Origin: JABCPE02 sp963530615
GTDB taxonomy: Bacteria > Bacteroidota > Bacteroidia > Flavobacteriales > Weeksellaceae
Reading direction: 5' to 3'
NCBI GenBank assembly: GCA_963530615.1
Contig: CAUSDX010000002.1
Location: forward strand, 62,001-126,000
DNA: 64,000 nt
Shown here: piece by piece, positions 44,384 through 53,084 of the stretch
How the letters are laid out: each line of letters opens with the position of its first letter
How positions within the stretch are numbered: the stretch's first letter is position 1
Notes under the pieces: model-generated
Seen by the model: the letters and a program-made list of their open reading frames with translations, nothing else
The model's database searches: none
What the model was told of the DNA's origin: nothing
Position numbers and translations under genes: made by a program

Positions 44384-44403
44384 GGATTTTTGATCAAAAT
44401 TCC
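44384..44403. promoter_or_regulatory. 20-bp near-perfect palindrome, candidate operator
   Basis: GGATTTTTGATCAAAATTCC: 18 of 20 positions are symmetric (core TTTTGATCAAAA). It lies just upstream of the SANT-like -7 box and 34 bp before the transposase ATG. Confidence 0.5.
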
Positions 44404-44437
44404 GTATATTAGATTCCTAATTTTTTAATAAAACACA

Positions 44438-45352
44438 ATGATTAAAACTACGGAGTTTGATTCTCTTGCAGATTTATTGATGTATTTTTCTACGGAAGAT
44501 AAATGTAGAGAATATTTAGAGAGTCTAAGATGGAGCGGAGAAGTTGTTAGTCCTTTTGATGAAACTTCAAAAGTGTATAAATGTGCTAATAACAGATACA
44601 AGTGTAAAAATACAGGGAGGTATTTCAATGTGAAAACAGGAACTTTCTTAGAGCATTCCAAGATAGGTCTTAGAAAATGGTTTATTGCAATATGGTTACT
44701 CACATCTCACAAAAGGGGCGTGAGTTCTTTACAATTAGCCAGAGACTTAAATGTTACCCAAAAGACTGCTTGGTATATGGCTCATAAGATTAGAGAAGTT
44801 TTCGGTATTGAGAACTGCAATGAGTTTGAAGATGGAGTGATAGAATGTGATGAAACTTTTATCGGCGGTAAAAACAAAAATCGCCATTGGGACAAAAAAG
44901 TTCCCCACTCACAAGGTAGAAGTTTCAAGGACAAAGTCCCAGTAATGGGAATGCTACAGCGAAATGGTAAAATGAATGCCTTTGTGGTAGATGATACTCG
45001 AAGAGAAACTATCCAACCACTGATAAAAAGGTATGCTAAACTTACCATAGAGAAATTAATCACAGATGAATGGTGGGCATATGTCGGTTTAGGTAGAGCG
45101 TATAAACATCATGTTATAGACCATTCTAAGAAAGAATATGTTTCTTTAACTGATAAAACAATACATACAAACCATATAGAAGGTAGTTGGAATCACTTGA
45201 AAAAGTGTCTCGTAGGGACTTATAATTGTGTGTCCAAAAAACATCTACAGAAGTATGTTAATGAGTTTATATACAGATTTAATCTAAGAAATTCTCCAGA
45301 TGGAGAAAAATTCCGATATTTGCTTCTACATTCTACTGTTAGAAACAATTAA
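44438..45352 (+). mobile_element. IS1595 (ISXO2-like) family transposase gene
   Basis: 304 aa, intact. N-terminal zinc-ribbon region is degenerate: the usual first CPxC is VSPFDE, leaving only KCANNRYKCKNTGRYF (C49, C56). Then a helix-turn-helix (VSSLQLARDLNVTQKTAWYMAHKIRE) and the catalytic core: D138 in ECDETFIGGKNKNRHW, D210 in ITDEWWAYVG, and HTNHIEGSWNHLKK at 243-256 with the third acidic/Asn residue. No clear terminal inverted repeats or 8-bp target duplication were found within 44355-44437 or 45585-45690, so it may be immobile or part of a larger element. No clear promoter. Coding gene rather than full IS bounds is given. Confidence 0.85.
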
Positions 45353-45356
45353 AAAT

Positions 45357-45584
45357 ATGACAGATGAACAATTATTAAATCAAAATACATCTTATATCGA
45401 AATAGATGGTGTAAGATATTTTTTATTGAGCGAGGTTAAAGAGCGGATTGAGAATGTATTTGTTGATGTTACAAAAATCATAGAACAAAACAACAAAAAA
45501 TACATCGCTTCAAACCACCTAAGACCTTTAACAGCATTTGACAAAACAATCAAATCAATATTTAAAAAAGGAGGCTCACAATAA
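45357..45584 (+). CDS. 75-aa protein downstream of the transposase
   Basis: 75 aa from the ATG at 45357 (MTDEQLLNQNTSYIEIDGVR); the frame is open back to 45300, but that part lies inside the transposase gene. 4 bp after the transposase stop, hence same transcript. Contains VDVTKIIEQNNKKYIASNHLR, no known domain recognised. Ended by a hairpin. Possibly a transposase accessory protein or a cargo gene (inference). Confidence 0.6.
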   Translation: MTDEQLLNQNTSYIEIDGVRYFLLSEVKERIENVFVDVTKIIEQNNKKYIASNHLRPLTAFDKTIKSIFKKGGSQ

Positions 45585-45598
45585 ACCTCCTTTTGTTT
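45566..45598 (+). terminator. intrinsic terminator of the transposase unit
   Basis: AAAAGGAGG (45566-45574) pairs with CCTCCTTTT (45586-45594), with a T-rich tail; it spans the stop codon of the 75-aa gene. Confidence 0.75.
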
Positions 45599-45648
45599 TT
45601 AACAAAACAGTGTAAAATAGTATATAGTTACCAAAATATATAAATAAA

Positions 45649-45682
45649 AAACAGGAGCCGTAATGCTCCTGTTTTTGTTTTC
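45649..45682. terminator. bidirectional terminator before the LRR gene end
   Basis: AAACAGGAGC (45649-45658) pairs with GCTCCTGTTT (45665-45674), T-rich on both sides. Ends the leftward LRR lipoprotein transcript. Confidence 0.85.
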
Positions 45683-45686
45683 CTTA

Positions 45687-46724
45687 CTATGGGATAGGGA
45701 ATATTTTATCTGCATACTGGCTCCATCCTGATGCGGCTTTATAAGTTTCAACGCTATTTGTTGGAACATAGATTTTTAGATTAGCATTATTCAATTCAAA
45801 AGGAGAATCTACAGTTGGAGGATTAATTGCATGGATCGTTACATCTCTGAGGTTATCGTTACTGTGAAAAGCTTCCTTACCGATATTTGTTATATTACTA
45901 GGAATCTCTATCTTGGTAAGTTGGTTACTAAAGAAAGCTTGTTCACCGATACTCGTTACATTCTCATGAATAGTGATTTTAGTAAGCTTATTGCTAAAGA
46001 AAGCTTTTTTACTAATACTTGTTACTTTACTAGGGATAGTTATATTAGTGAGTTTATTAAATAAGAATGCACCTTCTCCAATGCTTGTTATACTACTAGG
46101 TAAATTTATGCTTTCAAGTGGAGTATATGCGAAAGCCTGTTTGCCAATGCTTGTTACTTTTTCAGGAATAATTACGCTTGTAAATCTCATCTTTGCCAAT
46201 GCTATGTTTCCAATTTTTGTTATATTTTTTAATTCTGGATCACTTTGCATATTTAGGGTAAAGATTCTATCATTCGTCCACTTCATTAGAGTTGTTTTAT
46301 CTGTACTTAATTCATATTCTCCATTTCCAAGAGGAAATCCTATACCTCCTTCCCATTTATCGGTTTTAGGACCGTAGAGAGCATTAGTGGTTTTATTGAT
46401 GTACCAATCTCCTTCTTTCCCTATGTTTTGTGCAGGTGCTCCTTCTCCTATCGATATTTTGTCAAGGGTTGCTCCTTGTAGAGTAACAGGAAGCCCCCAT
46501 TCTTTCTCTTTTTTAGGACCGTAAAGTTTGTAAGTAGATAGGTCAAGATAGTAGTCGCCTATATTTCCTAAATCAGTAGTAGGGGCAGACTGTCCAGATA
46601 GGATAGGAGATTTGGTCTTTTTTTCATGGATAGTATTATTAACTTGTTCTGCTTCATCTCTTGAACAATGTGTTGCTGTTACGGATAGGGCAAAAATCAT
46701 CCCTAATTTCATTACTTGTTTCAT
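45687..46724 (-). CDS. surface lipoprotein with BspA-type leucine-rich repeats
   Basis: 345 aa. Lipobox ATHC (C20) followed by SRDEAEQ, an acidic run that fits a Bacteroidota surface-export signal. Two 40-residue modules follow (about 45-85 and 93-135), each with GxxGDxYxxxxTxxLYGPK, a type often seen beside collagen-like or fibre repeats. Residues about 165-300 are LRR_5/BspA repeats of 23 aa (e.g. IPSKVTSISKKAFFSNKLTK). Ends with a typical BspA cap (LKIYVPTNSVETYKAASGWS). Probably an adhesin. Monocistronic, next to the transposase unit, with a G6 run in its leader. Confidence 0.85.
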   Translation of the reverse strand: MKQVMKLGMIFALSVTATHCSRDEAEQVNNTIHEKKTKSPILSGQSAPTTDLGNIGDYYLDLSTYKLYGPKKEKEWGLPVTLQGATLDKISIGEGAPAQNIGKEGDWYINKTTNALYGPKTDKWEGGIGFPLGNGEYELSTDKTTLMKWTNDRIFTLNMQSDPELKNITKIGNIALAKMRFTSVIIPEKVTSIGKQAFAYTPLESINLPSSITSIGEGAFLFNKLTNITIPSKVTSISKKAFFSNKLTKITIHENVTSIGEQAFFSNQLTKIEIPSNITNIGKEAFHSNDNLRDVTIHAINPPTVDSPFELNNANLKIYVPTNSVETYKAASGWSQYADKIFPIP

Positions 46725-46850
46725 AATATATAAAATTTAAATTAATTTTCTTTCATGTTTGATATGTGTGAGAGAGTATTATTTTTCTCTACCCTCCTTA
46801 TGTGGTGTTATGTATTGTTTTAAAAGTAATACTTGTAAAGAAAACACTTA

Positions 46851-46856
46851 CCCCCC
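46851..46856 (-). repeat. G6 run in the LRR lipoprotein leader
   Basis: Six C on + (GGGGGG on the transcribed strand) in an AT-rich 5' region, about 130 bp upstream of the start codon and downstream of the predicted -7 box. Possible slippage site. Confidence 0.6.
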
Positions 46857-46888
46857 AAAATAGATTCCCTATAGAATACTTTTCTTAA

Positions 46889-46896
46889 CAAATTTA
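46889..46896 (-). promoter_or_regulatory. -7 box of the LRR lipoprotein gene
   Basis: Minus strand TAAATTTG, inside the inverted repeat TTTCTTAA(5)TTAAGAAA (46881-46901). If used, the leader is about 155 nt long. Confidence 0.45.
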
Positions 46897-46915
46897 AGAA
46901 AAAAAATGGTAAAAT

Positions 46916-46948
46916 AAAATCTCATCTATAATCATAGATGAGATTTTT
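46916..46948 (-). terminator. intrinsic terminator after the aldehyde dehydrogenase gene
   Basis: AAAATCTCATCTAT (46916-46929) pairs with ATAGATGAGATTTT (46934-46947), loop AATC; T-rich on the minus strand. Confidence 0.85.
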
Positions 46949-46961
46949 ATATTGATGAAGA

Positions 46962-48257
46962 TTAAACTTCTCCAAAGATACTTTTAGTTACACAAAACTC
47001 GGTGAGTGTTTTTAGGGAAAGTTCCAGCCCATATCCAGAGTTTTTCGTACCTCCAAATGGGAAGCGTGGGTCAGAGGTCATCATTTTATTGACCGCCACG
47101 GTACCAGACTCTAAATTCTCTGCAAAGAAATAGGCTCTCTCCTTGCTCTTCGTCCAAACAGAATTTCCTAATCCAAAGTTAGAATTATTAGCGATTTTTA
47201 GAATCTCGTTATCATCTTTCGCAGAGATGAGCATTCCAAGTGGCCCGAACAGCTCTTCATCTATCATCGGATTATCTAAATTCATTTTGATAAGCCCAGG
47301 TTTGAAGGACAATTCATCTACACGCTCCAAAGGAAGGATAATTTCCGCTCCGTGAGCAATGGCTTTTTCGTATTGCTCTTGTAGTTCATCTGCAAAGGCT
47401 TTACTTGCTAAGCCCGTCAGTTGAGTGTTTTCATCAAATTTGTCTCCCAGTTCATACTTCTTAAATTCTGTGACTAAATTTTCTACGAATTCAGGGAATA
47501 CACTCTCTTGAATGATAAATCTCTTCGCTGAAGTACATGCTTGTCCGTTGTTTCTTAGTCTTGCAGCCGCTCCTTGTTTTGCTGTCGCTACTAAATCTGT
47601 GTCATCTAAAACGATGAAAGCATCATTGCCCCCTAATTCCAATAGAGATTTCTTGATGTTTGCTCCTGCTAAACTAGCGATTTTTCTACCTGTGGCTTCA
47701 CTACCTGTGAGGCTGACTCCCTTGATGATAGGGTGAGTGATGAGCTCGTTAATATCATCATAAGAATACTCAATGTTCTGTAAAATACCTTCTGGAAATC
47801 CTGATATTCTGAATAATTCTTCAATAGCTCTTCCCGAATCTTTACAAAGAGAGGCGTGTTTCAGTAAGATAGTATTTCCTGCTAAAATGGTAGGAATTGC
47901 AAAACGAAGAGCTTGCCAAAATGGGAAATTCCAAGGCATAATTCCTAAAATAACTCCCATTGGTTGATAAAGAACTTCGCTTACAGAAAGTTCTGTTTCT
48001 ACTTTTTCTGGTTGTAAAACATTCGTTGCATTGATATAGTAATCAGCTACTAATGCACATTTTTTAACTTCACCTTTTGCTTGTGCAATAGGCTTGTGCA
48101 TTTCTTGGGTAACTAGTTGACCATATTTTTCTACATTTTCTAAAATATTTTTAGAAAGGTTTTTGATTAATTCTTGTTTTTTTGTAAAGCCTACCTTTTT
48201 CCATTCAACCTGTGCTTTTTGAGCGAGTTCTAATTGTTTTTGAAGTTCTGTATTCAT
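46962..48257 (-). CDS. NAD(P)-dependent aldehyde dehydrogenase, succinate-semialdehyde dehydrogenase-like
   Basis: 431 aa, shorter than most family members (about 455-480), but all core motifs are present: GVILGIMPWNFPFWQALRF, SLLELGGNDAFIV (catalytic Glu), NNGQACTSAKRF (nucleophile Cys) and EELFGPLGMLI. Oxidises an aldehyde, best guess succinic semialdehyde to succinate (feeding the TCA cycle). Downstream of folE by 23 bp on the same strand. Confidence 0.85.
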   Translation of the reverse strand: MNTELQKQLELAQKAQVEWKKVGFTKKQELIKNLSKNILENVEKYGQLVTQEMHKPIAQAKGEVKKCALVADYYINATNVLQPEKVETELSVSEVLYQPMGVILGIMPWNFPFWQALRFAIPTILAGNTILLKHASLCKDSGRAIEELFRISGFPEGILQNIEYSYDDINELITHPIIKGVSLTGSEATGRKIASLAGANIKKSLLELGGNDAFIVLDDTDLVATAKQGAAARLRNNGQACTSAKRFIIQESVFPEFVENLVTEFKKYELGDKFDENTQLTGLASKAFADELQEQYEKAIAHGAEIILPLERVDELSFKPGLIKMNLDNPMIDEELFGPLGMLISAKDDNEILKIANNSNFGLGNSVWTKSKERAYFFAENLESGTVAVNKMMTSDPRFPFGGTKNSGYGLELSLKTLTEFCVTKSIFGEV

Positions 48258-48280
48258 TTTAATATAATGTATTTAATGGG

Positions 48281-48943
48281 TTAAGAAATATGATGATTAC
48301 CTACATAATGGAGAAATTCTTTTCTCGTGGTAGGATTATTTTTAAACAGACCACTTAGTTCTGCAGTGATAGTGCTACTTGCAGTATCTTTTATTCCTCT
48401 ACAATTGACACAAAGGTGCTTTGCATCAATAATACATGCTACATCTTCTGTATTAAGAGCCTCTTTCATTGCTTGGGCTATCTGCATTGTAAGACGCTCT
48501 TGAACTTGAGGCCTTTTAGCATAATAATCTACAATTCTATTAATTTTGGATAGCCCTATGACTTTACCATTAGAAATGTAAGCAACATGAGCTTTACCAA
48601 TGATAGGTAGAAAATGATGTTCGCAAAAAGAATATACCGTGATATCCTTTTCTACAAGCATCTGACGGTATTTATATTCATTTTTGAATGTAGAAATAGA
48701 AGGTTTATTTTCTGGAAGCAGTCCTCCGAAAATTTCATTGACATACATCTTTGCAACTCTTTTTGGGGAATCTTTAAGACTATCATCAGTTAAATCTAAT
48801 CCTAAAGTTTCCATAATTTCTTGGAAAAGCCCTTGAATTTTTGTTATTTTTTCCTCTGGGGACTTCTCAAAGGCATCTTTCCGCAAAGGTGTATGTTCTT
48901 TGCCAGTGAAAAAATCATCTTCTATATCTGGAAAATTATTCAT
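48281..48943 (-). CDS. folE: GTP cyclohydrolase I
   Basis: 220 aa. Type I FolE: catalytic zinc ligands in YSFCEHHFLPIIGKAH (Cys, His) and LCVNCRGIKD (Cys), plus RLTMQIAQA. Converts GTP to dihydroneopterin triphosphate, the first step of folate synthesis. 12 bp downstream of the PBP gene. The other folate gene in the window is the cyclo-ligase at 36282. Confidence 0.95.
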   Translation of the reverse strand: MNNFPDIEDDFFTGKEHTPLRKDAFEKSPEEKITKIQGLFQEIMETLGLDLTDDSLKDSPKRVAKMYVNEIFGGLLPENKPSISTFKNEYKYRQMLVEKDITVYSFCEHHFLPIIGKAHVAYISNGKVIGLSKINRIVDYYAKRPQVQERLTMQIAQAMKEALNTEDVACIIDAKHLCVNCRGIKDTASSTITAELSGLFKNNPTTRKEFLHYVGNHHIS

Positions 48944-48955
48944 TTTAATTGTTTT

Positions 48956-51268
48956 TTATTGGTTAAAATCAATCTCTTCGGACTGGTTTAAGCTTTGATT
49001 AATATTTTCATCTCGGTTAGTAGCTCTATTATTAGAATTCTCTACTGATGATTTTGGATTTCGTATTTGGTCTATGGTTCGTAGATCCCCTTCATCTCCA
49101 TAGCCTCCGAGACCATGCAAGTCAGAACATTTACCTGTCCAATCAGAAGGTTTTTCAAAGGTATCGGCAGGGGAAATACCTAGGCTTTTATCCGCATAGA
49201 CTCTTCGCATAAAATATCCCCAGATAGGAAGTGCCATTTTTGCTCCTTGACCTTCTCCTGTGCTATAAAAGTGTGTAGCTCTGTCTTCCCAACCTACCCA
49301 AACGCCTGTGGCTAATTTTGGAGTAATTCCAATGAACCAACCATCGGAGTTGTTGTTGGTAGTACCAGTTTTTCCTGCAATTTCTGCATTGATTCCCATT
49401 CTTCTTAATTCACCTGATGCTGTCCCGTATGCTGTAACCCCTTTCATCATATCTATCATGGTGTAGGCGTGGATAGGATTCATCACTTCGCGAATTTCTG
49501 GTTTTACTTCCTTAATAACTCTTCCGTTACCATCTTCTATACGCCAAATCATTTCTGGTTTTATATAATTACCATAATTTGCAAATGTACTATAAGCTCC
49601 TAACATTTCATAAATTGTAATGTCAGACGACCCTAAGGCAATGGTTAGATTATCTGGTATTTCCTCCGTTACGCCCATGTCTCTCGCTAATTGAATGACA
49701 TTCTTAGGCCCTACTTTTTCTATCAATCTCACAGCAATAGGGTTTTTAGAATGAGCGAGACCATCTTTCATTAGTAATGTTCCTCCAGAACCTTTAACAT
49801 GCCAAGAGCCTTTGGAGAAAGAAGCATTGGATATAGGGTCGCATGGAGTCATATTTAAATTAATAATTGCAGCAGCATAAACGAAAGGTTTGAAAGTAGA
49901 CCCTACTTGTCTTTTACCTTGCTTTACATGGTCGTATTGGAAATGATGCCAATTGATACCTCCTACCCATGCTTTAATATCTCCCGTTACAGGTTCCATT
50001 GCCATAAGTCCTGCTTGAGCAATTTGTTTATGATAGCGGATAGAGTCCCAAGGAGACATTTCCACATCTTTTTCTCCATTCCAAGAGAATATAGAGGTTT
50101 TTATAGGCTTTTTGAATTCCATGATGATGGAGTCTTCTGGGACATCAGCATTTTTCAACTGTCTGTAACGCCCTGTTCTTTTCACAGCAGCCATCATAAT
50201 ATCATCTATTTGTTTATTAGATAGATGATAATAAGGGCGTTTAGGATTTCTACTTTGTTCGTTATCAAATCTTCTTTGTAACTCTGTTAAATGTTCTTTT
50301 ATCGCATCTTCAGCATATTTTTGCATTTTAGAATCTAGAGTTACATAGATTTTAAGCCCATCTTTATAGAGATTTAGGGGTTTCCCTGTTTCATTTTCAT
50401 AATCTTTAAGATAAGTAGAAATTTCTTTTCTTAAATAATGTTTATAATAAGCAGAATATCCTTGGTCTACGGTTTTGATGCTTTGATAATCTGTGATGAT
50501 AGGCTCATTTACTACTCGGTCATAGGTGTTTTGGTCTATGTATTGAGTCTCAAGCATTTGTCTCAAAACAGTGTTTCTTCTGTCTTTTGCTCTTTCGGGA
50601 TTTCTTAAAGGGTTATTCCTTACTGGATTTTCAAGCATGGCTACGAACATTGCAGCCTCTGAAAGGGTGAGGTCTTTAGTTTTTTTATTGAAATAAACTT
50701 TTGATGCCATTTCTATTCCGTTGGCATTGTAAAGAAAATCAAATTTGTTGAAATAAAGAGTAATGATTTCTTCTTTAGTATATCTTTTCTCTAAACTTAC
50801 GGCAACAGACCATTCTTTCAGTTTTTGGAATGCTCTTTGGATTTTATTTTGTGAAGCAGTTCCTGTGAATAGAAGTTTAGCTAATTGCTGTGTAATGGTG
50901 GAGCCACCACCGCGTTTACCACGATAATAAACAGCTCTAATGACAGATTTTAAGTCTATTCCTGAATGTTCCTTAAATCGCTCATCTTCTTTTGCATAGA
51001 GAGCATAGACCAAGTGAGGAGGTAGCTCTTGGTAAGTGATGGGTTGTGTTTTTTCTTTTTCAAATTTTCCGAGAACTATACCATCAGAAGAGATGATTTC
51101 AGATGCTACATAAATATCAGGATTTTCTAAATCTTTTACATCAGGCATTTCTCCTAAAAAGCCTTGTGATACAGAGAAAAATAATAAGACCAGTCCTATA
51201 ACTATTCCGAAAAAGGAAAGCCAAATGAATTTAATCCATTTGCTAATGCTAGATTTTTTGTTTTCCAT
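48956..51268 (-). CDS. class A penicillin-binding protein (transglycosylase/transpeptidase)
   Basis: 770 aa. One N-terminal TM (about 10-33). Glycosyltransferase 51 domain with catalytic E94 in EDERFKEHSGID and RGGGSTITQQLAK. Transpeptidase domain with SxxK GSTFKPFVYAAA (about 457), SxN as HSKNP, and KTGTTNNNSDGW (about 630). Makes peptidoglycan. Asn/Gln-rich C-terminal tail (about 740-770). 13 bp downstream of gldH. Confidence 0.95.
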   Translation of the reverse strand: MENKKSSISKWIKFIWLSFFGIVIGLVLLFFSVSQGFLGEMPDVKDLENPDIYVASEIISSDGIVLGKFEKEKTQPITYQELPPHLVYALYAKEDERFKEHSGIDLKSVIRAVYYRGKRGGGSTITQQLAKLLFTGTASQNKIQRAFQKLKEWSVAVSLEKRYTKEEIITLYFNKFDFLYNANGIEMASKVYFNKKTKDLTLSEAAMFVAMLENPVRNNPLRNPERAKDRRNTVLRQMLETQYIDQNTYDRVVNEPIITDYQSIKTVDQGYSAYYKHYLRKEISTYLKDYENETGKPLNLYKDGLKIYVTLDSKMQKYAEDAIKEHLTELQRRFDNEQSRNPKRPYYHLSNKQIDDIMMAAVKRTGRYRQLKNADVPEDSIIMEFKKPIKTSIFSWNGEKDVEMSPWDSIRYHKQIAQAGLMAMEPVTGDIKAWVGGINWHHFQYDHVKQGKRQVGSTFKPFVYAAAIINLNMTPCDPISNASFSKGSWHVKGSGGTLLMKDGLAHSKNPIAVRLIEKVGPKNVIQLARDMGVTEEIPDNLTIALGSSDITIYEMLGAYSTFANYGNYIKPEMIWRIEDGNGRVIKEVKPEIREVMNPIHAYTMIDMMKGVTAYGTASGELRRMGINAEIAGKTGTTNNNSDGWFIGITPKLATGVWVGWEDRATHFYSTGEGQGAKMALPIWGYFMRRVYADKSLGISPADTFEKPSDWTGKCSDLHGLGGYGDEGDLRTIDQIRNPKSSVENSNNRATNRDENINQSLNQSEEIDFNQ

Positions 51269-51281
51269 TTTTTTTATAATG

Positions 51282-51740
51282 TTAATTCACATTTTCTATT
51301 TTAATACCAATGTCTTCCATGCCTTTAAGCTCATCCGCTCTCATGCCGTGTTTTATTTCTATTAGGTATTTTCCATTATTGGGAAATAAATAATTATTTT
51401 TGTATAGAAGTAGAATTTCCTTTACACTTCCAAACCCATTCCCAAGCCACTCTCCGTTAGGTTTTGCTAAAATATATTGCAAAGTATCCGTTTTTATGAT
51501 TTCATTTTTTGGATTTTTAACAGATGAGATTAAAAATAGATTGCTATACGGATATTTATTATTATGTCTTACAATAAATGTGATGTTTTTAGGCGTTTGA
51601 GAATCGTGAATCTCAAATTCTAATACTTTGTTATTATCTTTTTTCCAAAGATTATCTATTGGAGTCATATAGATTTCTCCATGCTCTGAACAGCTAATAC
51701 TTATAATCAAAATAATTAAAATCAACCAGAATTTATTCAT
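51282..51740 (-). CDS. gldH: gliding-motility lipoprotein GldH
   Basis: 152 aa from the ATG at 51740 (MNKFWLILIILI); the frame extends further up but overlaps ricT. Lipobox ISC (C17), then SEHGEIYMTPIDNLWKKDNN. The overall length and motif layout (FEIHDSQTPKNITFIVRHNNKYPYSNLF, DTLQYILAKPNGEWLGNG) match GldH, a lipoprotein needed for gliding and linked to the type IX secretion machinery. Start and the ricT stop share ATGAATAA. Confidence 0.88.
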   Translation of the reverse strand: MNKFWLILIILIISISCSEHGEIYMTPIDNLWKKDNNKVLEFEIHDSQTPKNITFIVRHNNKYPYSNLFLISSVKNPKNEIIKTDTLQYILAKPNGEWLGNGFGSVKEILLLYKNNYLFPNNGKYLIEIKHGMRADELKGMEDIGIKIENVN

Positions 51741-53028
51741 GACCATTTTCATTTTTAGGAGGTTGAGATTTTTTTCTTGTATCATTAGTTTTTTTATGAT
51801 GATTTTTTTGATTTCTATATTTTTGTGGTTTATCTGTAATGTGTTGAGGTTTTTGATTAATTACTTGGTGGTTGTTTTCTTGTTTCTCTTTTGTGGATTT
51901 TCCTCTATTATGATGCTTTTTAGGAGAATTTTTCTTTTTCTCAAAGCGGTCAATATTATTTTCTTGGATTAAATCCATATCTTTATGGATAGGAGTAGAT
52001 AAACACTGATTCTTATAATCTTCCAATGATAAAGTTTTTTCGCCTCTTTTGTTGATAGAGATGAGTTCTTTGACCTCCTTGATGCTTAAATCATACCAAA
52101 GCATAGAGTTATCTACATAAGCGAACCACATTCTTTTTTTAAAAACATCTATTTTGATACAAAAAGCCTTACCTTTTTCCGTATCTAAGATAGTATTAGA
52201 AGAAGGGAAATGACTTAGTGCATCTACATAACTATCTAATTCAAAGTTAAGACAACATTTAAGCTTTCCGCACTGTCCTGCTAATTTTAGCGGATTAATG
52301 CTTAATTGCTGATATCTTGCAGCATTGGTATTAACAGATCGAAAATCAGTAAGCCAAGTAGAACAGCAAAGTTCTCGTCCACAAGAACCAATACCCCCCA
52401 CTTTAGCGGCTTCTTGTCGATAGCCTATTTGTTTCATATCTATTTTAGTATGAAATGCAACGGCATATTCTTTTATCAGCTGTCTAAAATCCACCCTTCC
52501 TTCTGCTGTGTAATAAAAGGTGATTTTTGTGCCATCTCCTTGATATTCAATATCTGTAATTTTCATTTCAAGATTGAGTCGTCTGGCTATTTTTCGGGCT
52601 TCTATCTTGATGCTGTCTTCTTTCTTTCTTGCCTCTTGCCAAATGTCTATATCTTTTTGAGAGGCTATTCGGTATATTTTTGGAGCTTGTGCCTCGGAGA
52701 ATTTTTTCTTTTTCATTTGTATTCTGACTAACTCTCCAGAGAGACTTACAACTCCTATATCGTGTCCTGGACTTGCTTCTACGGTGATAATGCTACCGAT
52801 ATGCAGAGGTAATTTATGAATATTATGATAAAAAGCTTTTCTATCATTTTTGAATCTTACTTCTACAAAATCACATTGATTTTGTGGGGCTTTTACATTA
52901 GAAAGCCAATCAAATATATTCAGTTTATAACTATTCCCGCAGGTATCTACTTTATCACAACCAGTGGCACTCTTGGTAGAGCAACTGCTACATGAAGAAT
53001 CGCCAGATGTTTTACATCCACAACTCAT
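51733..53028 (-). CDS. ricT: PSP1-domain protein RicT (YaaT)
   Basis: 431 aa. N-terminal Cys cluster (C3, C5, C13, C16, C24, C30), PSP1 domain with VGGIGSCGRELCCSTWL and GQCGKLKCCLNFELDSY, then a basic Lys/His/Asn-rich C-terminal tail (about 350-431). In Bacillus, RicT belongs to the RicAFT complex, which carries 4Fe-4S clusters and regulates RNase Y. Here RicA/F partners are not nearby. Overlaps gldH by 8 bp (ATGAATAA), so co-translated. Confidence 0.9.
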   Translation of the reverse strand: MSCGCKTSGDSSCSSCSTKSATGCDKVDTCGNSYKLNIFDWLSNVKAPQNQCDFVEVRFKNDRKAFYHNIHKLPLHIGSIITVEASPGHDIGVVSLSGELVRIQMKKKKFSEAQAPKIYRIASQKDIDIWQEARKKEDSIKIEARKIARRLNLEMKITDIEYQGDGTKITFYYTAEGRVDFRQLIKEYAVAFHTKIDMKQIGYRQEAAKVGGIGSCGRELCCSTWLTDFRSVNTNAARYQQLSINPLKLAGQCGKLKCCLNFELDSYVDALSHFPSSNTILDTEKGKAFCIKIDVFKKRMWFAYVDNSMLWYDLSIKEVKELISINKRGEKTLSLEDYKNQCLSTPIHKDMDLIQENNIDRFEKKKNSPKKHHNRGKSTKEKQENNHQVINQKPQHITDKPQKYRNQKNHHKKTNDTRKKSQPPKNENGHE

Positions 53029-53084
53029 ATTTTGTATATTTATTCTTGCAAATTTAATTATTTTTTTGAATATTGAGTAGAAGA

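Noticed and set aside
45300..45356. Longer form of the 75-aa protein starting inside the transposase gene
   Set aside because: The region codes the conserved C-terminus of the transposase in another frame; ATG at 45357 follows the transposase stop by 4 bp.
45591..45611. TTTTGTT/AACAAAA inverted repeat as an IS end
   Set aside because: Forms a short hairpin within terminator sequence and no matching copy exists at the left side of the transposase.
45830..46210. Periodic DNA in the LRR gene as a CRISPR-like array
   Set aside because: The 69-bp periodicity is the coding of 23-aa leucine-rich repeats with diverged units, not identical repeats with spacers.
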